Position numbers and translations under genes: made by a program
The notes under the pieces: generated by a model
The model's input: the letters and a program-made list of their open reading frames with translations, nothing else
What the model was told of the DNA's origin: nothing
Database searches by the model: none
NCBI RefSeq assembly: GCF_029076845.1
Contig: NZ_JARESE010000049.1
Coordinates: 1 to 64,000, forward strand
Origin: Novosphingobium album (ex Liu et al. 2023)
Lineage (GTDB): Bacteria > Pseudomonadota > Alphaproteobacteria > Sphingomonadales > Sphingomonadaceae
DNA length: 64,000 nt
Direction of reading: 5' to 3'
Shown: piece by piece, positions 8,094-16,272 of the stretch
How positions within the stretch are numbered: position 1 is the first letter of the stretch
How the letters are laid out: each line of letters starts with the position of its first letter

Positions 8094-8845
8094 TGCCCGC
8101 CGCCCCCCCCTTCGACCGGGTACCCATCGCCCGCCGCCAGCCATCGCTCCTTGCCTTGGCGCGCGACGATATCGCTTGCGTCGCGGCGCGCGATCCGGCG
8201 GCCGGGGGGCGGTGGGAAATCGCGCTGACTTATCCGGGCGTGCACGCCATCATCTGGCACCGCATCGCCAACCGGCTGTGGCGGGCCCGGCTGCGCTTTC
8301 CCGCGCGCTTTCTCGCGTGGGTGGCGCGGCTGCTGACCAATGTCGATATTCATCCGGCGGCGCGGATCGGCGCGCGCTTCTTCATCGATCATGGCGCCGG
8401 CGTGGTGATCGGCGAGACCGCCGAGATCGGCAACGACGTGACGCTTTATCACGGCGTCACGCTGGGCGGCACGAGCTGGTCGCCGGGAAAGCGCCATCCG
8501 ACACTGGAAGACGGCGTGCTGGTTGGCTGCGGCGCGAAGATCCTGGGGCCGATCACGATCGGCAAGGGCGCGCGGGTCGGCGCGAACAGCGTCGTCGTCG
8601 ATCCGGTGCCGCCGGGCATGACGGTGATCGGCATCCCCGGCCGCCTGGTGCGCCCGCAAGGCGAGCGGCGGCGGCTCTCGGGCCGGATCGACCTGGACCA
8701 TCACCTGATGCCCGACCCGGTGGGCGACGCGATTTCCGAGCTTCTCGACCGGATCGACTTTCTCGAAGCGCGGCTGGCGCATCGCGAGGCGGGCCGGCGC
8801 GAGCGTCCGGTCCGCGAAACGGAGGACCGCCATGAGCCTGCTTGA
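8093..8845 (+). CDS. cysE: serine O-acetyltransferase of the nif cluster
   Basis: A 250-residue CysE-type enzyme that acetylates L-serine with acetyl-CoA to make O-acetylserine for cysteine synthesis. The left-handed beta-helix hexapeptide region is clear, with [25 protein letters not shown] and the loop GVTLGGT. It follows nifV with a one-base overlap and overlaps nifW. The order nifU-nifS-nifV-cysE-nifW matches Azotobacter, where this isozyme is thought to raise cysteine supply for Fe-S cluster assembly. It is therefore probably the nif-dedicated copy, not the housekeeping one. Confidence 0.93.
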   Translation: MPAAPPFDRVPIARRQPSLLALARDDIACVAARDPAAGGRWEIALTYPGVHAIIWHRIANRLWRARLRFPARFLAWVARLLTNVDIHPAARIGARFFIDHGAGVVIGETAEIGNDVTLYHGVTLGGTSWSPGKRHPTLEDGVLVGCGAKILGPITIGKGARVGANSVVVDPVPPGMTVIGIPGRLVRPQGERRRLSGRIDLDHHLMPDPVGDAISELLDRIDFLEARLAHREAGRRERPVRETEDRHEPA

Positions 8846-9173
8846 CGAACTGCAGGGCCTGTCGAGCGCCGAGGAGTTCTTCACCTTCCTCGACGTGCCG
8901 TTCGAACCCGCCGTGGTCCATGTCGCCCGGCTCCACATCATGCGCCGCATGGGCCAGTACCTGCGCGGCAGCGAGGTGGAAGGCGCGTTGAGCGATGCCG
9001 GCGACGCCGCGCTGTTCGCGTTGTGCCGCGAGCATCTGGCGCAGGCCCATGCCGATTTCGTCGCCTCATCGCCGATCGAGCAGCGCGTGTTCAAGGTCCA
9101 CAAGGACGCCGTGGCGCCCAGGCCCGAGCCGAGCCGGCCCTTCGTTCCCCTTTCAGCCCTGACCGGAGAATAA
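8832..9173 (+). CDS. nifW: NifW nitrogenase-stabilising protein
   Basis: A 113-residue NifW. Typical features are the opening [21 protein letters not shown] and the later [15 protein letters not shown]. NifW interacts with MoFe protein and is associated with protection from oxygen or with its maturation. The start lies inside the last 14 bases of cysE, implying coupling. The stop is three bases before fixA. nifZ and nifM, often next to nifW in gammaproteobacteria, are absent here. Confidence 0.92.
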   Translation: MSLLDELQGLSSAEEFFTFLDVPFEPAVVHVARLHIMRRMGQYLRGSEVEGALSDAGDAALFALCREHLAQAHADFVASSPIEQRVFKVHKDAVAPRPEPSRPFVPLSALTGE

Positions 9174-9176
9174 CCC

Positions 9177-10034
9177 ATGCATATCGTGGTGTGCATCAAG
9201 CAGGTTCCCGACAGCGCGCAGATTCGCGTCCACCCGGTGACCAATACGATCATGCGCCAGGGCGTGCCGACGATCATCAACCCTTACGATCTGTTCGCGC
9301 TGGAAGAGGCGCTGCGGCTGAAGGAGCGCTTTGGCGCCACCGTGACCGTGCTCACCATGGGCCCGCCGACCGCCGCGGATTCGCTGCGCAAGGCGCTGAC
9401 CTTCGGCGCGGACCGGGCCGTGCTGCTGACCGACCGCTACTTCGCCGGCTCGGATACGCTGGCCACCAGCTTCGCCCTGTCGATGGCGCTCAGGAAGATC
9501 GCCGCCGATTTCGGCGCGCCGGAGATCATCTTCACCGGCAAGCAGACGATCGACGGCGATACCGCGCAAGTCGGCCCCGGCATCGCCAAGCGGCTCGATT
9601 ATAACCAGCTCACTTACGTCTCGCGCATTGTCGAGACCGATCTCGATGCCGGCACGATCCGCGTGGAACGCCGGGCCGAGGGCGGCATCCAGGTGCTCCA
9701 GACCCGGCTGCCCGTGCTCGTCACCATGCTGGAGGCGACCAACGAGATGCGGCGCGGCTCGATCGAGAACGCGCTGATCGCCGCGCGCGCCCCGGTCGTG
9801 ACGTGGAACGCCACTGATGTCGGCATCGAAGACCTGACCAAATGCGGCCTGCGGGGCTCGCCCACCATCGTCAAGAAGGTGTTCGCGCCAACCGCGCGGA
9901 CCGAGAAGGCCGTGATCGTCGATGCCGATGGCTCGGCCGACGCGAAGGCGCAAGCGCTGGTCGAGGCGATTTTCGCGCGTGCGCCCACGGTCGAACACGA
10001 ACTCAACGAACAGGCCGCGCACCATTACGTCTGA
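9177..10034 (+). CDS. fixA: FixA, electron-transfer flavoprotein beta subunit
   Basis: A 285-residue ETF beta-family protein, opening with the family motif [13 protein letters not shown]. The segment [19 protein letters not shown] is the conserved AMP/FAD-contact signature. With FixB, FixC and FixX it forms the membrane-associated FixABCX complex, which bifurcates electrons from NADH to quinone and to ferredoxin or flavodoxin for nitrogenase. It is tightly packed between nifW and fixB. Confidence 0.95.
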   Translation: MHIVVCIKQVPDSAQIRVHPVTNTIMRQGVPTIINPYDLFALEEALRLKERFGATVTVLTMGPPTAADSLRKALTFGADRAVLLTDRYFAGSDTLATSFALSMALRKIAADFGAPEIIFTGKQTIDGDTAQVGPGIAKRLDYNQLTYVSRIVETDLDAGTIRVERRAEGGIQVLQTRLPVLVTMLEATNEMRRGSIENALIAARAPVVTWNATDVGIEDLTKCGLRGSPTIVKKVFAPTARTEKAVIVDADGSADAKAQALVEAIFARAPTVEHELNEQAAHHYV

Positions 10035-10048
10035 AGGAGGCGAAGATC

Positions 10049-11149
10049 ATGGCTGAGGAGAAGAAGCCCGCTCCACCGGCCGCCGGTGGCAGGGCCAATA
10101 CCAAGAAGGAACTGCCCGAGCACTTCAAGGCGTACAAGCACGTCTGGGTGGCGGTGGAGATCGAGCACGGCCAAGTCCATCCGGTATCCTATGAACTGCT
10201 TGGCGAAGGCCGCAAGCTGGCCGACAAGCGCGGGGTGGAGCTGGCGGCGGTGGTCATGGGCGATGATCGCGCCAGCCTTGAGGACGCGGCCGTGGCCTGT
10301 TTCGAATATGGCGCCGATTGCGTCTATCTCGCGCAGGACCCGGCGCTCGCGCATTACCGCAATGAGACCGCGACGCGGGTGCTGACCGATATCGTCAACA
10401 CCTACAAGCCGGAAATCCTCCTGCTGGGCGCGACCAACCTCGGCCGCGATCTGGCCGGTTCGGTCGCGACGACGCTGCTGACCGGGCTGACCGCCGATTG
10501 CACCGAACTGGCGATCGACGAGGAGGGCTCGCTCGCCGCGACCCGGCCGACTTTCGGCGGATCGCTGCTCTGCACGATCTTTACCCTCAACTTCCGGCCG
10601 CAGATGGCGACAGTGCGTCCGCGGGTGCTGGCCATGCCCGAGCGTGAGGCGGGGCGCACCGGCCGAATCGTCGAGTTCGCGCCCGGCCTGGTCGAGGACG
10701 ACATCGTCACCAAGGTGCTCGATTTCATCGCCGATCGCGACAGCGACAAGGCACAGCTGCCTTATGCCGATATCGTCGTTGCTGGCGGGCTGGGGCTCGG
10801 CTCGGCGGAGAATTTCCAGCTCATCCGGGAACTGGCTGGAGTGCTGGGCGCGGAATATGGCGGCTCGCGCCCGCTGGTGCAGAAAGGCTGGATCACCTCG
10901 GACCGCCAGATTGGCCAGACCGGCAAGACCATCCGGCCCAAGCTCTATATCGCCGCCGGCATCTCGGGCGCGATCCAGCATCGCGTCGGCGTGGAGGGAG
11001 CGGACGTGATCGTGGCGATCAACACCGATCCCAACGCGCCGATCTTCGAATTCGCCCATCTCGGCATCGTCGCCGATGCCGTCACGCTGTTGCCGGCGCT
11101 CAGCCAGGCATTTGCCCGGCGCCTGCGCGTCAACCGGCTCGCAAGCTGA
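10049..11149 (+). CDS. fixB: FixB, electron-transfer flavoprotein alpha subunit
   Basis: A 366-residue ETF alpha-family subunit of FixABCX. The C-terminal FAD domain shows the family signature [20 protein letters not shown] followed by [11 protein letters not shown]. The first 25 residues are a Lys/Pro/Ala-rich extension. The ATG at 10049 is chosen because it has an AAGGAGG ribosome site and follows the fixA stop by 14 bases; the in-frame start at 9842 lies inside fixA. It holds the FAD that passes electrons to FixC. It is co-transcribed with the rest of the nif operon. Confidence 0.95.
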   Translation: MAEEKKPAPPAAGGRANTKKELPEHFKAYKHVWVAVEIEHGQVHPVSYELLGEGRKLADKRGVELAAVVMGDDRASLEDAAVACFEYGADCVYLAQDPALAHYRNETATRVLTDIVNTYKPEILLLGATNLGRDLAGSVATTLLTGLTADCTELAIDEEGSLAATRPTFGGSLLCTIFTLNFRPQMATVRPRVLAMPEREAGRTGRIVEFAPGLVEDDIVTKVLDFIADRDSDKAQLPYADIVVAGGLGLGSAENFQLIRELAGVLGAEYGGSRPLVQKGWITSDRQIGQTGKTIRPKLYIAAGISGAIQHRVGVEGADVIVAINTDPNAPIFEFAHLGIVADAVTLLPALSQAFARRLRVNRLAS

Positions 11150-11162
11150 GGAGGACCGGACA

Positions 11163-12470
11163 ATGATCGAGGAGAAGTTCGACGCGATCGTGGTGGGGGC
11201 GGGGCCTTCGGGCAATGCCGCCGCCTATACGATGGCCAGGGAGGGGCTCAACGTCCTCCAGATCGAGCGCGGCGAGTATTCCGGCTCCAAGAACGTGCAG
11301 GGCGCGATCCTCTATGCCGATGCGCTGGAGAAGATCATCCCCGATTTCCGCGAGGATGCCCCGCTCGAACGCCACGTTATCGAACAGCGCATGTGGATGA
11401 TGGACGACAAGTCCCACACCGGCGCGCATTATCGGTCCGAGGATTTCAACGAGGAAAAGCCCAACCGCTACACCATCCTGCGCGCGCAGTTCGACAAATG
11501 GTTCAGTTCCAAGGTCCGCGAGGCGGGCGCGCTGGTGCTGTTCGAGACGACCGTGACCGAGCTGGTCAAGGATCTCTCGGGCCAGGTCATCGGCGTGCGC
11601 ACCGACCGGCAGGGCAGCCCGATCATGGCCAATGTCGTGATCCTGGCCGAAGGCGTGAACGGGCTCGTCGGCCAGCGTTCGGGCCTGCGTGACGAGGTTT
11701 CGCCCGACAGCGTCGCGCTCGCGGTCAAGGAAATGCACTTCCTGCCGCGCGAGACGATCGAGGCGCGCTTCAACCTCACCGGCAACGAAGGCGTGGTGAT
11801 CGAGGCCATGGGCACGATCACCCGGGGGATGACGGGCACCGGCTTTCTCTACACCAACGAGGAATCGATCTCGGTCGGCATCGGCTGCATCGTCTCGGAC
11901 TTCGCCGAGAGCGACGTGACGCCCAACGAACTGCTGGAGGCGTTCAAGAACCATCCCTCGATCAAGCCGCTGCTGGCGGGCAGCGAGTGCAAGGAATATG
12001 CCGCGCACCTGATCCCCGAGGGGGGCTACCGGGCGATCCCGCGGCTGACCGGGCCGGGCTGGATCGTCGTCGGCGACGCCGGGCAATTCGTCAACGCGGT
12101 GCATCGCGAGGGCTCGAACCTTGCCATGACCACCGGCCGGGTCGCGGCCGAGACGGTCGTCGCGCTGACCCGCAAGCGCGAGCCGATGACGGCGGCGGCG
12201 CTCAAGGATTACGAGAAGCGGCTGGAACAGACCTTCGTCATGAAGGATCTGAAGAAGTACCAGGGCATCCCAGCCCTGCTCCACGCCAGGAAAGGCGCGT
12301 TCTTCGGGGCCTATCCCCGGCTGGTCAGCCAGGCGATGCAGACCTGGTTCCGCGTCGACGGCACGGACAAGAAATCCAAGGAACAGGCGATCTACCGCAA
12401 CTTCCGCGAAACCCGCACGCTCTGGGGTATGCTGGGCGACGCTTTCAACCTGGTGAGGGCATGGCGATGA
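11163..12470 (+). CDS. fixC: FixC, ETF-quinone oxidoreductase-like flavoprotein
   Basis: A 435-residue FAD enzyme of the FixC/ETF-ubiquinone oxidoreductase family. The dinucleotide-binding motif [12 protein letters not shown] is at residues 11-22, and the second FAD motif [13 protein letters not shown] lies in the C-terminal half. In FixABCX it takes the high-potential electron to quinone. The ATG at 11163 follows a GAGGA ribosome site and begins 13 bases after fixB. Its TGA overlaps the fixX ATG. Confidence 0.95.
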   Translation: MIEEKFDAIVVGAGPSGNAAAYTMAREGLNVLQIERGEYSGSKNVQGAILYADALEKIIPDFREDAPLERHVIEQRMWMMDDKSHTGAHYRSEDFNEEKPNRYTILRAQFDKWFSSKVREAGALVLFETTVTELVKDLSGQVIGVRTDRQGSPIMANVVILAEGVNGLVGQRSGLRDEVSPDSVALAVKEMHFLPRETIEARFNLTGNEGVVIEAMGTITRGMTGTGFLYTNEESISVGIGCIVSDFAESDVTPNELLEAFKNHPSIKPLLAGSECKEYAAHLIPEGGYRAIPRLTGPGWIVVGDAGQFVNAVHREGSNLAMTTGRVAAETVVALTRKREPMTAAALKDYEKRLEQTFVMKDLKKYQGIPALLHARKGAFFGAYPRLVSQAMQTWFRVDGTDKKSKEQAIYRNFRETRTLWGMLGDAFNLVRAWR

Positions 12471-12772
12471 GCAATGCAGTGACGGCGCCGCGCGCCAAGG
12501 TAGAGGAAAAACTGTTCCAGAACCGCTATCTGGTCGATGCCGGCAGGCCGCATATCAAGGTGCGGCCGCATGATGTGCCATCGGCCAGCCTGCTGGCGAT
12601 GATCACGCTGTGCCCGGCCGGCTGCTATACCACCACCGAATCCGGGCAAGTGGAAGTCGCCGCCGACGGGTGCCTCGAATGCGGGACATGCCGCATCGTT
12701 ACGCGCAAGACCGGCGAAATCGAATGGAACTATCCACGCGGCGGCTTTGGTGTCCTTTACAAGTTTGGATGA
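12467..12772 (+). CDS. fixX: FixX ferredoxin-like protein
   Basis: A 101-residue FixX with cysteines at 49, 53, 69, 72 and 75. The last three form a C-L-E-C-G-T-C motif and the first pair sits in C-P-A-G-C-Y, the FixX arrangement for its [4Fe-4S] clusters. It receives the low-potential electron in FixABCX and passes it to ferredoxin or flavodoxin. The ATG at 12467 overlaps the fixC stop by four bases and has GAGGG about eight bases upstream. The in-frame ATG at 12461 is possible but too close to that ribosome site. It is the last gene before a 138-base gap and nifA. Confidence 0.93.
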   Translation: MSNAVTAPRAKVEEKLFQNRYLVDAGRPHIKVRPHDVPSASLLAMITLCPAGCYTTTESGQVEVAADGCLECGTCRIVTRKTGEIEWNYPRGGFGVLYKFG

Positions 12773-12910
12773 TCCGATCACCGAATTCCGCTTGTCGAAT
12801 CGGCGGAAACCTGAGACTTTTCTGGTTCTGTTGCAAAGCGGCGGCGGCAAGCGTGGCGCACCAGCGGCAGATCGGGAGGCGAATGTCCTGACGGCAGAAA
12901 GGTTTCCGTC

Positions 12911-14650
12911 ATGGGCAGCTTTGCCGGTAAGGCCAGACCAGACATACCCGGACCGATCGTGAGTTCCTACAGCCGTCAACCGAGCCATACGCGCGCGGAC
13001 ATCGCGTTGCGCGGCGTCTACGAGATTTCCAAGGTGCTCGCGGTGCCGGGCCGGCTGGAATCGACGCTGGCCAATGTCCTGACGCTGCTGTCCAGCTTCC
13101 TCGACATGCGGCACGGCCTGGTGACGCTGGTGGACGAGCGCGGCGTCCCGCTCAACGTCGTCGGCATCGGCTGGAGCGAGGAGCGCGCCCGCGCCTGGCT
13201 GGGCCGGGTGCCGGAACGGGCAGTGGCGCAGATCTGCGGCACCGGGATGCCGGTGGTGGTCCATAACATGGAAACCAGCGCCCTGTTTCCCGAGTGGTCC
13301 TTCGACGGGCCGCTGCCGCTGGACGGCCGCGTCTCGTTCATCGGCGTGCCGATCAAGGATCGCAACAAGGTGGTCGGCACGCTGACGATCGAGCAGATCT
13401 GGGACGAGACCACGACCTATCATGCCGCCGACGAGGACGTGCGGTTCCTGACCATGGTGGCCAACCTGATCGGCCAGACCATCCGCCTGCTCGAAATGGT
13501 GCAGCGCGATCGCGAGCGGCTGATGGACCAGCAGCGCCGGCTGGAAAAGGAACTGGTGCGGGAACCGGCGGTGCCCGCGTCGGGCCGGGGCAAGGTCAGC
13601 GATGTCGGCATCGTCGGCTCCAGCGCCGCGCTCAAGCACGCGCTCGACCAGATCCGGCTGGTCGCGCGCAGCCACTCGGCCGTCTTGCTGCGCGGGGAAT
13701 CGGGCACCGGCAAGGAACTGTTCGCGCGGGCCGCGCACGATTTCTCGCCTCGCGCCAAGAAGCCCTTCATCAAGCTCAACTGTGCCGCCTTGCCCGAATC
13801 GGTGCTGGAATCCGAACTGTTCGGCCACGAAAAGGGAGCCTTCACCGGCGCCGTCGCCCAGCGCAAGGGACGCTTCGAACTGGCCGATGGCGGGACGCTG
13901 TTCCTGGACGAGATCGGCGACACTTCGCCCGCCTTCCAGGTCAAGCTGCTGCGCGTGCTGCAGGAAGGCGAGTTCGAGCGGGTGGGCGGCAACCAGACGA
14001 TCAAGGTCGACGTCCGGCTGGTCTGCGCGACCAACCGGAACCTTGAGGAAGCCGTCGCCAGGGGCGAATTCCGCGCGGATCTGTATTACCGGATCAACGT
14101 CGTCTCGGTGCGGCTGCCCGCGTTGCGCGACCGGCGCGAGGACATTCCCGATCTGGCGCGCGAATTCCTGCGCCGCTTCGATGAGGAGCACCATACCGCG
14201 CACCAGCTGTCTCCCTCGGCGATCCGCGTGCTGGAAAGCTGCTATTTCCCCGGCAATGTCCGCGAACTGGAGAATTGCATCCGCCGCACCGCGACGCTCG
14301 CGCATGACGACCGTATCGGCGAGGATGACTTCGCCTGCCGCAACGACGAATGCCTTTCGGCGACCTTGTGGAAATCCGCCGTCTCGCCGCCGTTCCCGAT
14401 CGTGCAGCCGCGCCCGCGCGACCTTGCCCAGACCGCGCCCGAGCCGCCGCGCCGGCTGACGCTGGACGACGAGGAGGAGGACAGCGAGGACGCGCCGGTC
14501 GACAACGTCAAGGTTGGCCGCCGCGAACTGGTCGATACGCTGGAAGCGACCGGCTGGGTGCAAGCCAAGGCCGCGCGCAGGCTGGGCCTCACCCCGCGCC
14601 AGATCGGCTACGCCATCCGCAAGTACGGCGTCGAGGTGCGCCGGCTGTAG
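12911..14650 (+). CDS. nifA: NifA, oxygen-sensitive sigma-54 activator of nif genes
   Basis: A 579-residue enhancer-binding protein. A GAF domain covers about residues 40-195. The AAA+ domain runs from about 233 to 465, with Walker A GESGTGKE (262-269), the sigma-54 contact loop GAFTGA (309-314) and Walker B LFLDE. The C-terminal helix-turn-helix is at about 555-575. Cysteines 444, 456, 476 and 481 give the exact C-x11-C-x19-C-x4-C motif of NifA proteins that sense oxygen or redox directly without NifL. A long acidic linker (about 515-530) precedes the DNA-binding domain. The ATG at 12911 has AAAGG upstream; a GTG at 12959 is an alternative. No NifA site or sigma-54 element is visible in the preceding 138 bases. 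Confidence 0.97.
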   Translation: MGSFAGKARPDIPGPIVSSYSRQPSHTRADIALRGVYEISKVLAVPGRLESTLANVLTLLSSFLDMRHGLVTLVDERGVPLNVVGIGWSEERARAWLGRVPERAVAQICGTGMPVVVHNMETSALFPEWSFDGPLPLDGRVSFIGVPIKDRNKVVGTLTIEQIWDETTTYHAADEDVRFLTMVANLIGQTIRLLEMVQRDRERLMDQQRRLEKELVREPAVPASGRGKVSDVGIVGSSAALKHALDQIRLVARSHSAVLLRGESGTGKELFARAAHDFSPRAKKPFIKLNCAALPESVLESELFGHEKGAFTGAVAQRKGRFELADGGTLFLDEIGDTSPAFQVKLLRVLQEGEFERVGGNQTIKVDVRLVCATNRNLEEAVARGEFRADLYYRINVVSVRLPALRDRREDIPDLAREFLRRFDEEHHTAHQLSPSAIRVLESCYFPGNVRELENCIRRTATLAHDDRIGEDDFACRNDECLSATLWKSAVSPPFPIVQPRPRDLAQTAPEPPRRLTLDDEEEDSEDAPVDNVKVGRRELVDTLEATGWVQAKAARRLGLTPRQIGYAIRKYGVEVRRL

Positions 14651-14679
14651 GGCCGCTCGCCATTCCGCCCTGGCCGCCT

Positions 14680-14760
14680 GAAAATGGCGGTTTTCCGTGC
14701 TTCCGGTGCTCGCGTACGGTTAGTACGCTGCGCTCCGGGTCACGAAAAACCCTCATTTTC
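14680..14760. repeat. palindromic extragenic element between convergent genes
   Basis: Twenty-base arms at 14680-14699 and 14741-14760 pair with three mismatches. A nested perfect palindrome (GCGTAC-GGTTA-GTACGC, 14712-14728) sits inside. Both arms give T runs (A runs on the other strand), so the element could end transcripts of nifA and of the convergent phosphodiesterase gene. Its form resembles dispersed sphingomonad extragenic palindromes, which is from memory and not checked here. Confidence 0.65.
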
Positions 14761-14790
14761 GGCGCGCTGTCTTCTGAATGACGATCGGCC

Positions 14791-16125
14791 CTAGAAGGCC
14801 GCGTGGCCGTCGGCGTCGGGCATCGCGATGCGCAGCAGCCCGGCCACGGTCGGCGCGATGTCGCGCTGGTCGATCAGGCCGATGTCGCCGCGTTGTGGCA
14901 CGCCGGGGCCGCTGGCGAAGAAGGCGGAGTTCATTTCCGGCTGGTCGGGGAAATAGCCATGGCTTCCCCCGGTTCCGGTGGGCTGCACCATCGGGCCGGC
15001 CGGATCGCCGCCGGCAAGATAGCCGCTCTGGAAATCGACCCAGAAGCTGGCTTGCGGCGAGCCGCCCATGCGCGCGATCCCGGCCGCGTCGATCACGCGG
15101 CGGATGTGGTTCGCGGGGTCGGCGGCCAGCTTGTCCAGCAGGGCCCGGGTCCGGGCCTTGAGCGCCTTGTCCCGCGGATCGGCCAGCATGATCGGCACCG
15201 AGGCGCCGCCCCAGGGCGCTGCCCGCCAGGTGACGATCCGGTGCGAGGCGGGATCGAGCGTGAGCAGCCCGGCCTGCGCGAACGCGCGCAGGAGATTGAC
15301 GCTGTGATGCGTGGGGGCAAAGCCATGGTCGGAAACGATCACCACAACGAGGTCGGGCTCGACCCGGCGCGCCGCGTCCACGATCGTGCCGACGGCGGCA
15401 TCGACCGCATGGAGCGCGGCCCTGGCCTCGTCCGAGCCGGGGCCATGGACGTGCTGGACATGGTCCAACTCGCCCAGATGGATGGTGAAGAAGCGGGGTT
15501 TGCCAAGGGCATAGATCGCGGCGGCGAAGCCCGCCTTGGCCATGTCAGAACAAGGCGAGGCGCCGACCCGGCCACCGACATCGAAGCCGACCGCGCGATC
15601 CACGGCTTCGGCCTTGCTCGTGCCGCCCAGCCGGCGCAGCAGCTTGGGATCGCTGCGGTCATGATCGCGCGGATAGTCCGGGAAATTGTAGGTGATGTTG
15701 GGCGATCCGACGCTCGCCGGCCAGGAGATCGACGCGGTCGTGCCGCCGGCGGCGTGCACCAGATCCCACAGCGTGGGAACCTTGATGTCGTCGGCATACC
15801 AGTACCAGCCCATCGTGTTCAGGCCGGTCGGATCGAAGCCTTCGTTGTCGGTAATGCCGTGGCGGGCCGGGGCAACGCCGGTGATCAGCGTGAGGTGGCT
15901 GGGCCGGGTAAGCGTCGGCAGCGATCCGCGAACGCCGCTGGCATAGCTTCCCGCCAGCATTACCCGCCGCATGTTGGGCACCGAGATGCCGCGCTGTTCG
16001 GCCTCGATCACATCGCCGGGGCGCAGCCCGTCGATCGAGATCATCAGCACCGGCTCGGCCCGCGCGGTCCAGGGCAGGCCGGCGGTCAGCAGGAGGGCGA
16101 TGGCGGCGCGGGCGAAGACGGACAT
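14791..16125 (-). CDS. exported phosphodiesterase/nucleotide pyrophosphatase-like protein
   Basis: A 444-residue protein of the type I phosphodiesterase/nucleotide pyrophosphatase branch of the alkaline phosphatase superfamily. A signal peptide covers about residues 1-23 (cleavage near ARA-EP). The metal-site motif L-M-I-S-I-D-G-L-R follows directly, then the nucleophile region T-L-T-R-P-S-H-L-T-L-I-T-G and the late site V-S-D-H-G-F-A-P. It should hydrolyse phosphate esters in the periplasm. It lies downstream of a TonB receptor and may share its transcript, though a hairpin at 16207-16237 intervenes. Substrate is unknown; a nucleotide or phosphoester is inferred from the family. Confidence 0.85.
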   Translation of the reverse strand: MSVFARAAIALLLTAGLPWTARAEPVLMISIDGLRPGDVIEAEQRGISVPNMRRVMLAGSYASGVRGSLPTLTRPSHLTLITGVAPARHGITDNEGFDPTGLNTMGWYWYADDIKVPTLWDLVHAAGGTTASISWPASVGSPNITYNFPDYPRDHDRSDPKLLRRLGGTSKAEAVDRAVGFDVGGRVGASPCSDMAKAGFAAAIYALGKPRFFTIHLGELDHVQHVHGPGSDEARAALHAVDAAVGTIVDAARRVEPDLVVVIVSDHGFAPTHHSVNLLRAFAQAGLLTLDPASHRIVTWRAAPWGGASVPIMLADPRDKALKARTRALLDKLAADPANHIRRVIDAAGIARMGGSPQASFWVDFQSGYLAGGDPAGPMVQPTGTGGSHGYFPDQPEMNSAFFASGPGVPQRGDIGLIDQRDIAPTVAGLLRIAMPDADGHAAF

Positions 16126-16206
16126 GAGGGGAAGCCTTTCTGGTCGGCCCGCTCCTGCGAGCCACGCGAAGGATCGGGGCCGGCGGGCCGGCCGCCCCTG
16201 GCTTGA

Positions 16207-16237
16207 CGGCTCCCCCCGGATCGACCGGAGAGAGCCG
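16207..16237 (-). terminator. hairpin between TonB receptor and phosphodiesterase genes
   Basis: Thirteen-base arms at 16207-16219 and 16225-16237 pair, apart from two G-T/A-C type differences, around a 5-base loop. There is no T run, so it is more likely an attenuator or mRNA-stabilising hairpin than a strong terminator. Confidence 0.4.
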
Positions 16238-16272
16238 CGTTCGCCATTCCGGCGGCGGCGGGCCGCCCGCCG

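Noticed and set aside
12797..12840. TTGCAA with a nearby GG upstream of nifA, resembling a sigma-54 promoter
   Set aside because: The GG to GC distance is 9, not 12 bases, and no TGT-N10-ACA site is nearby.
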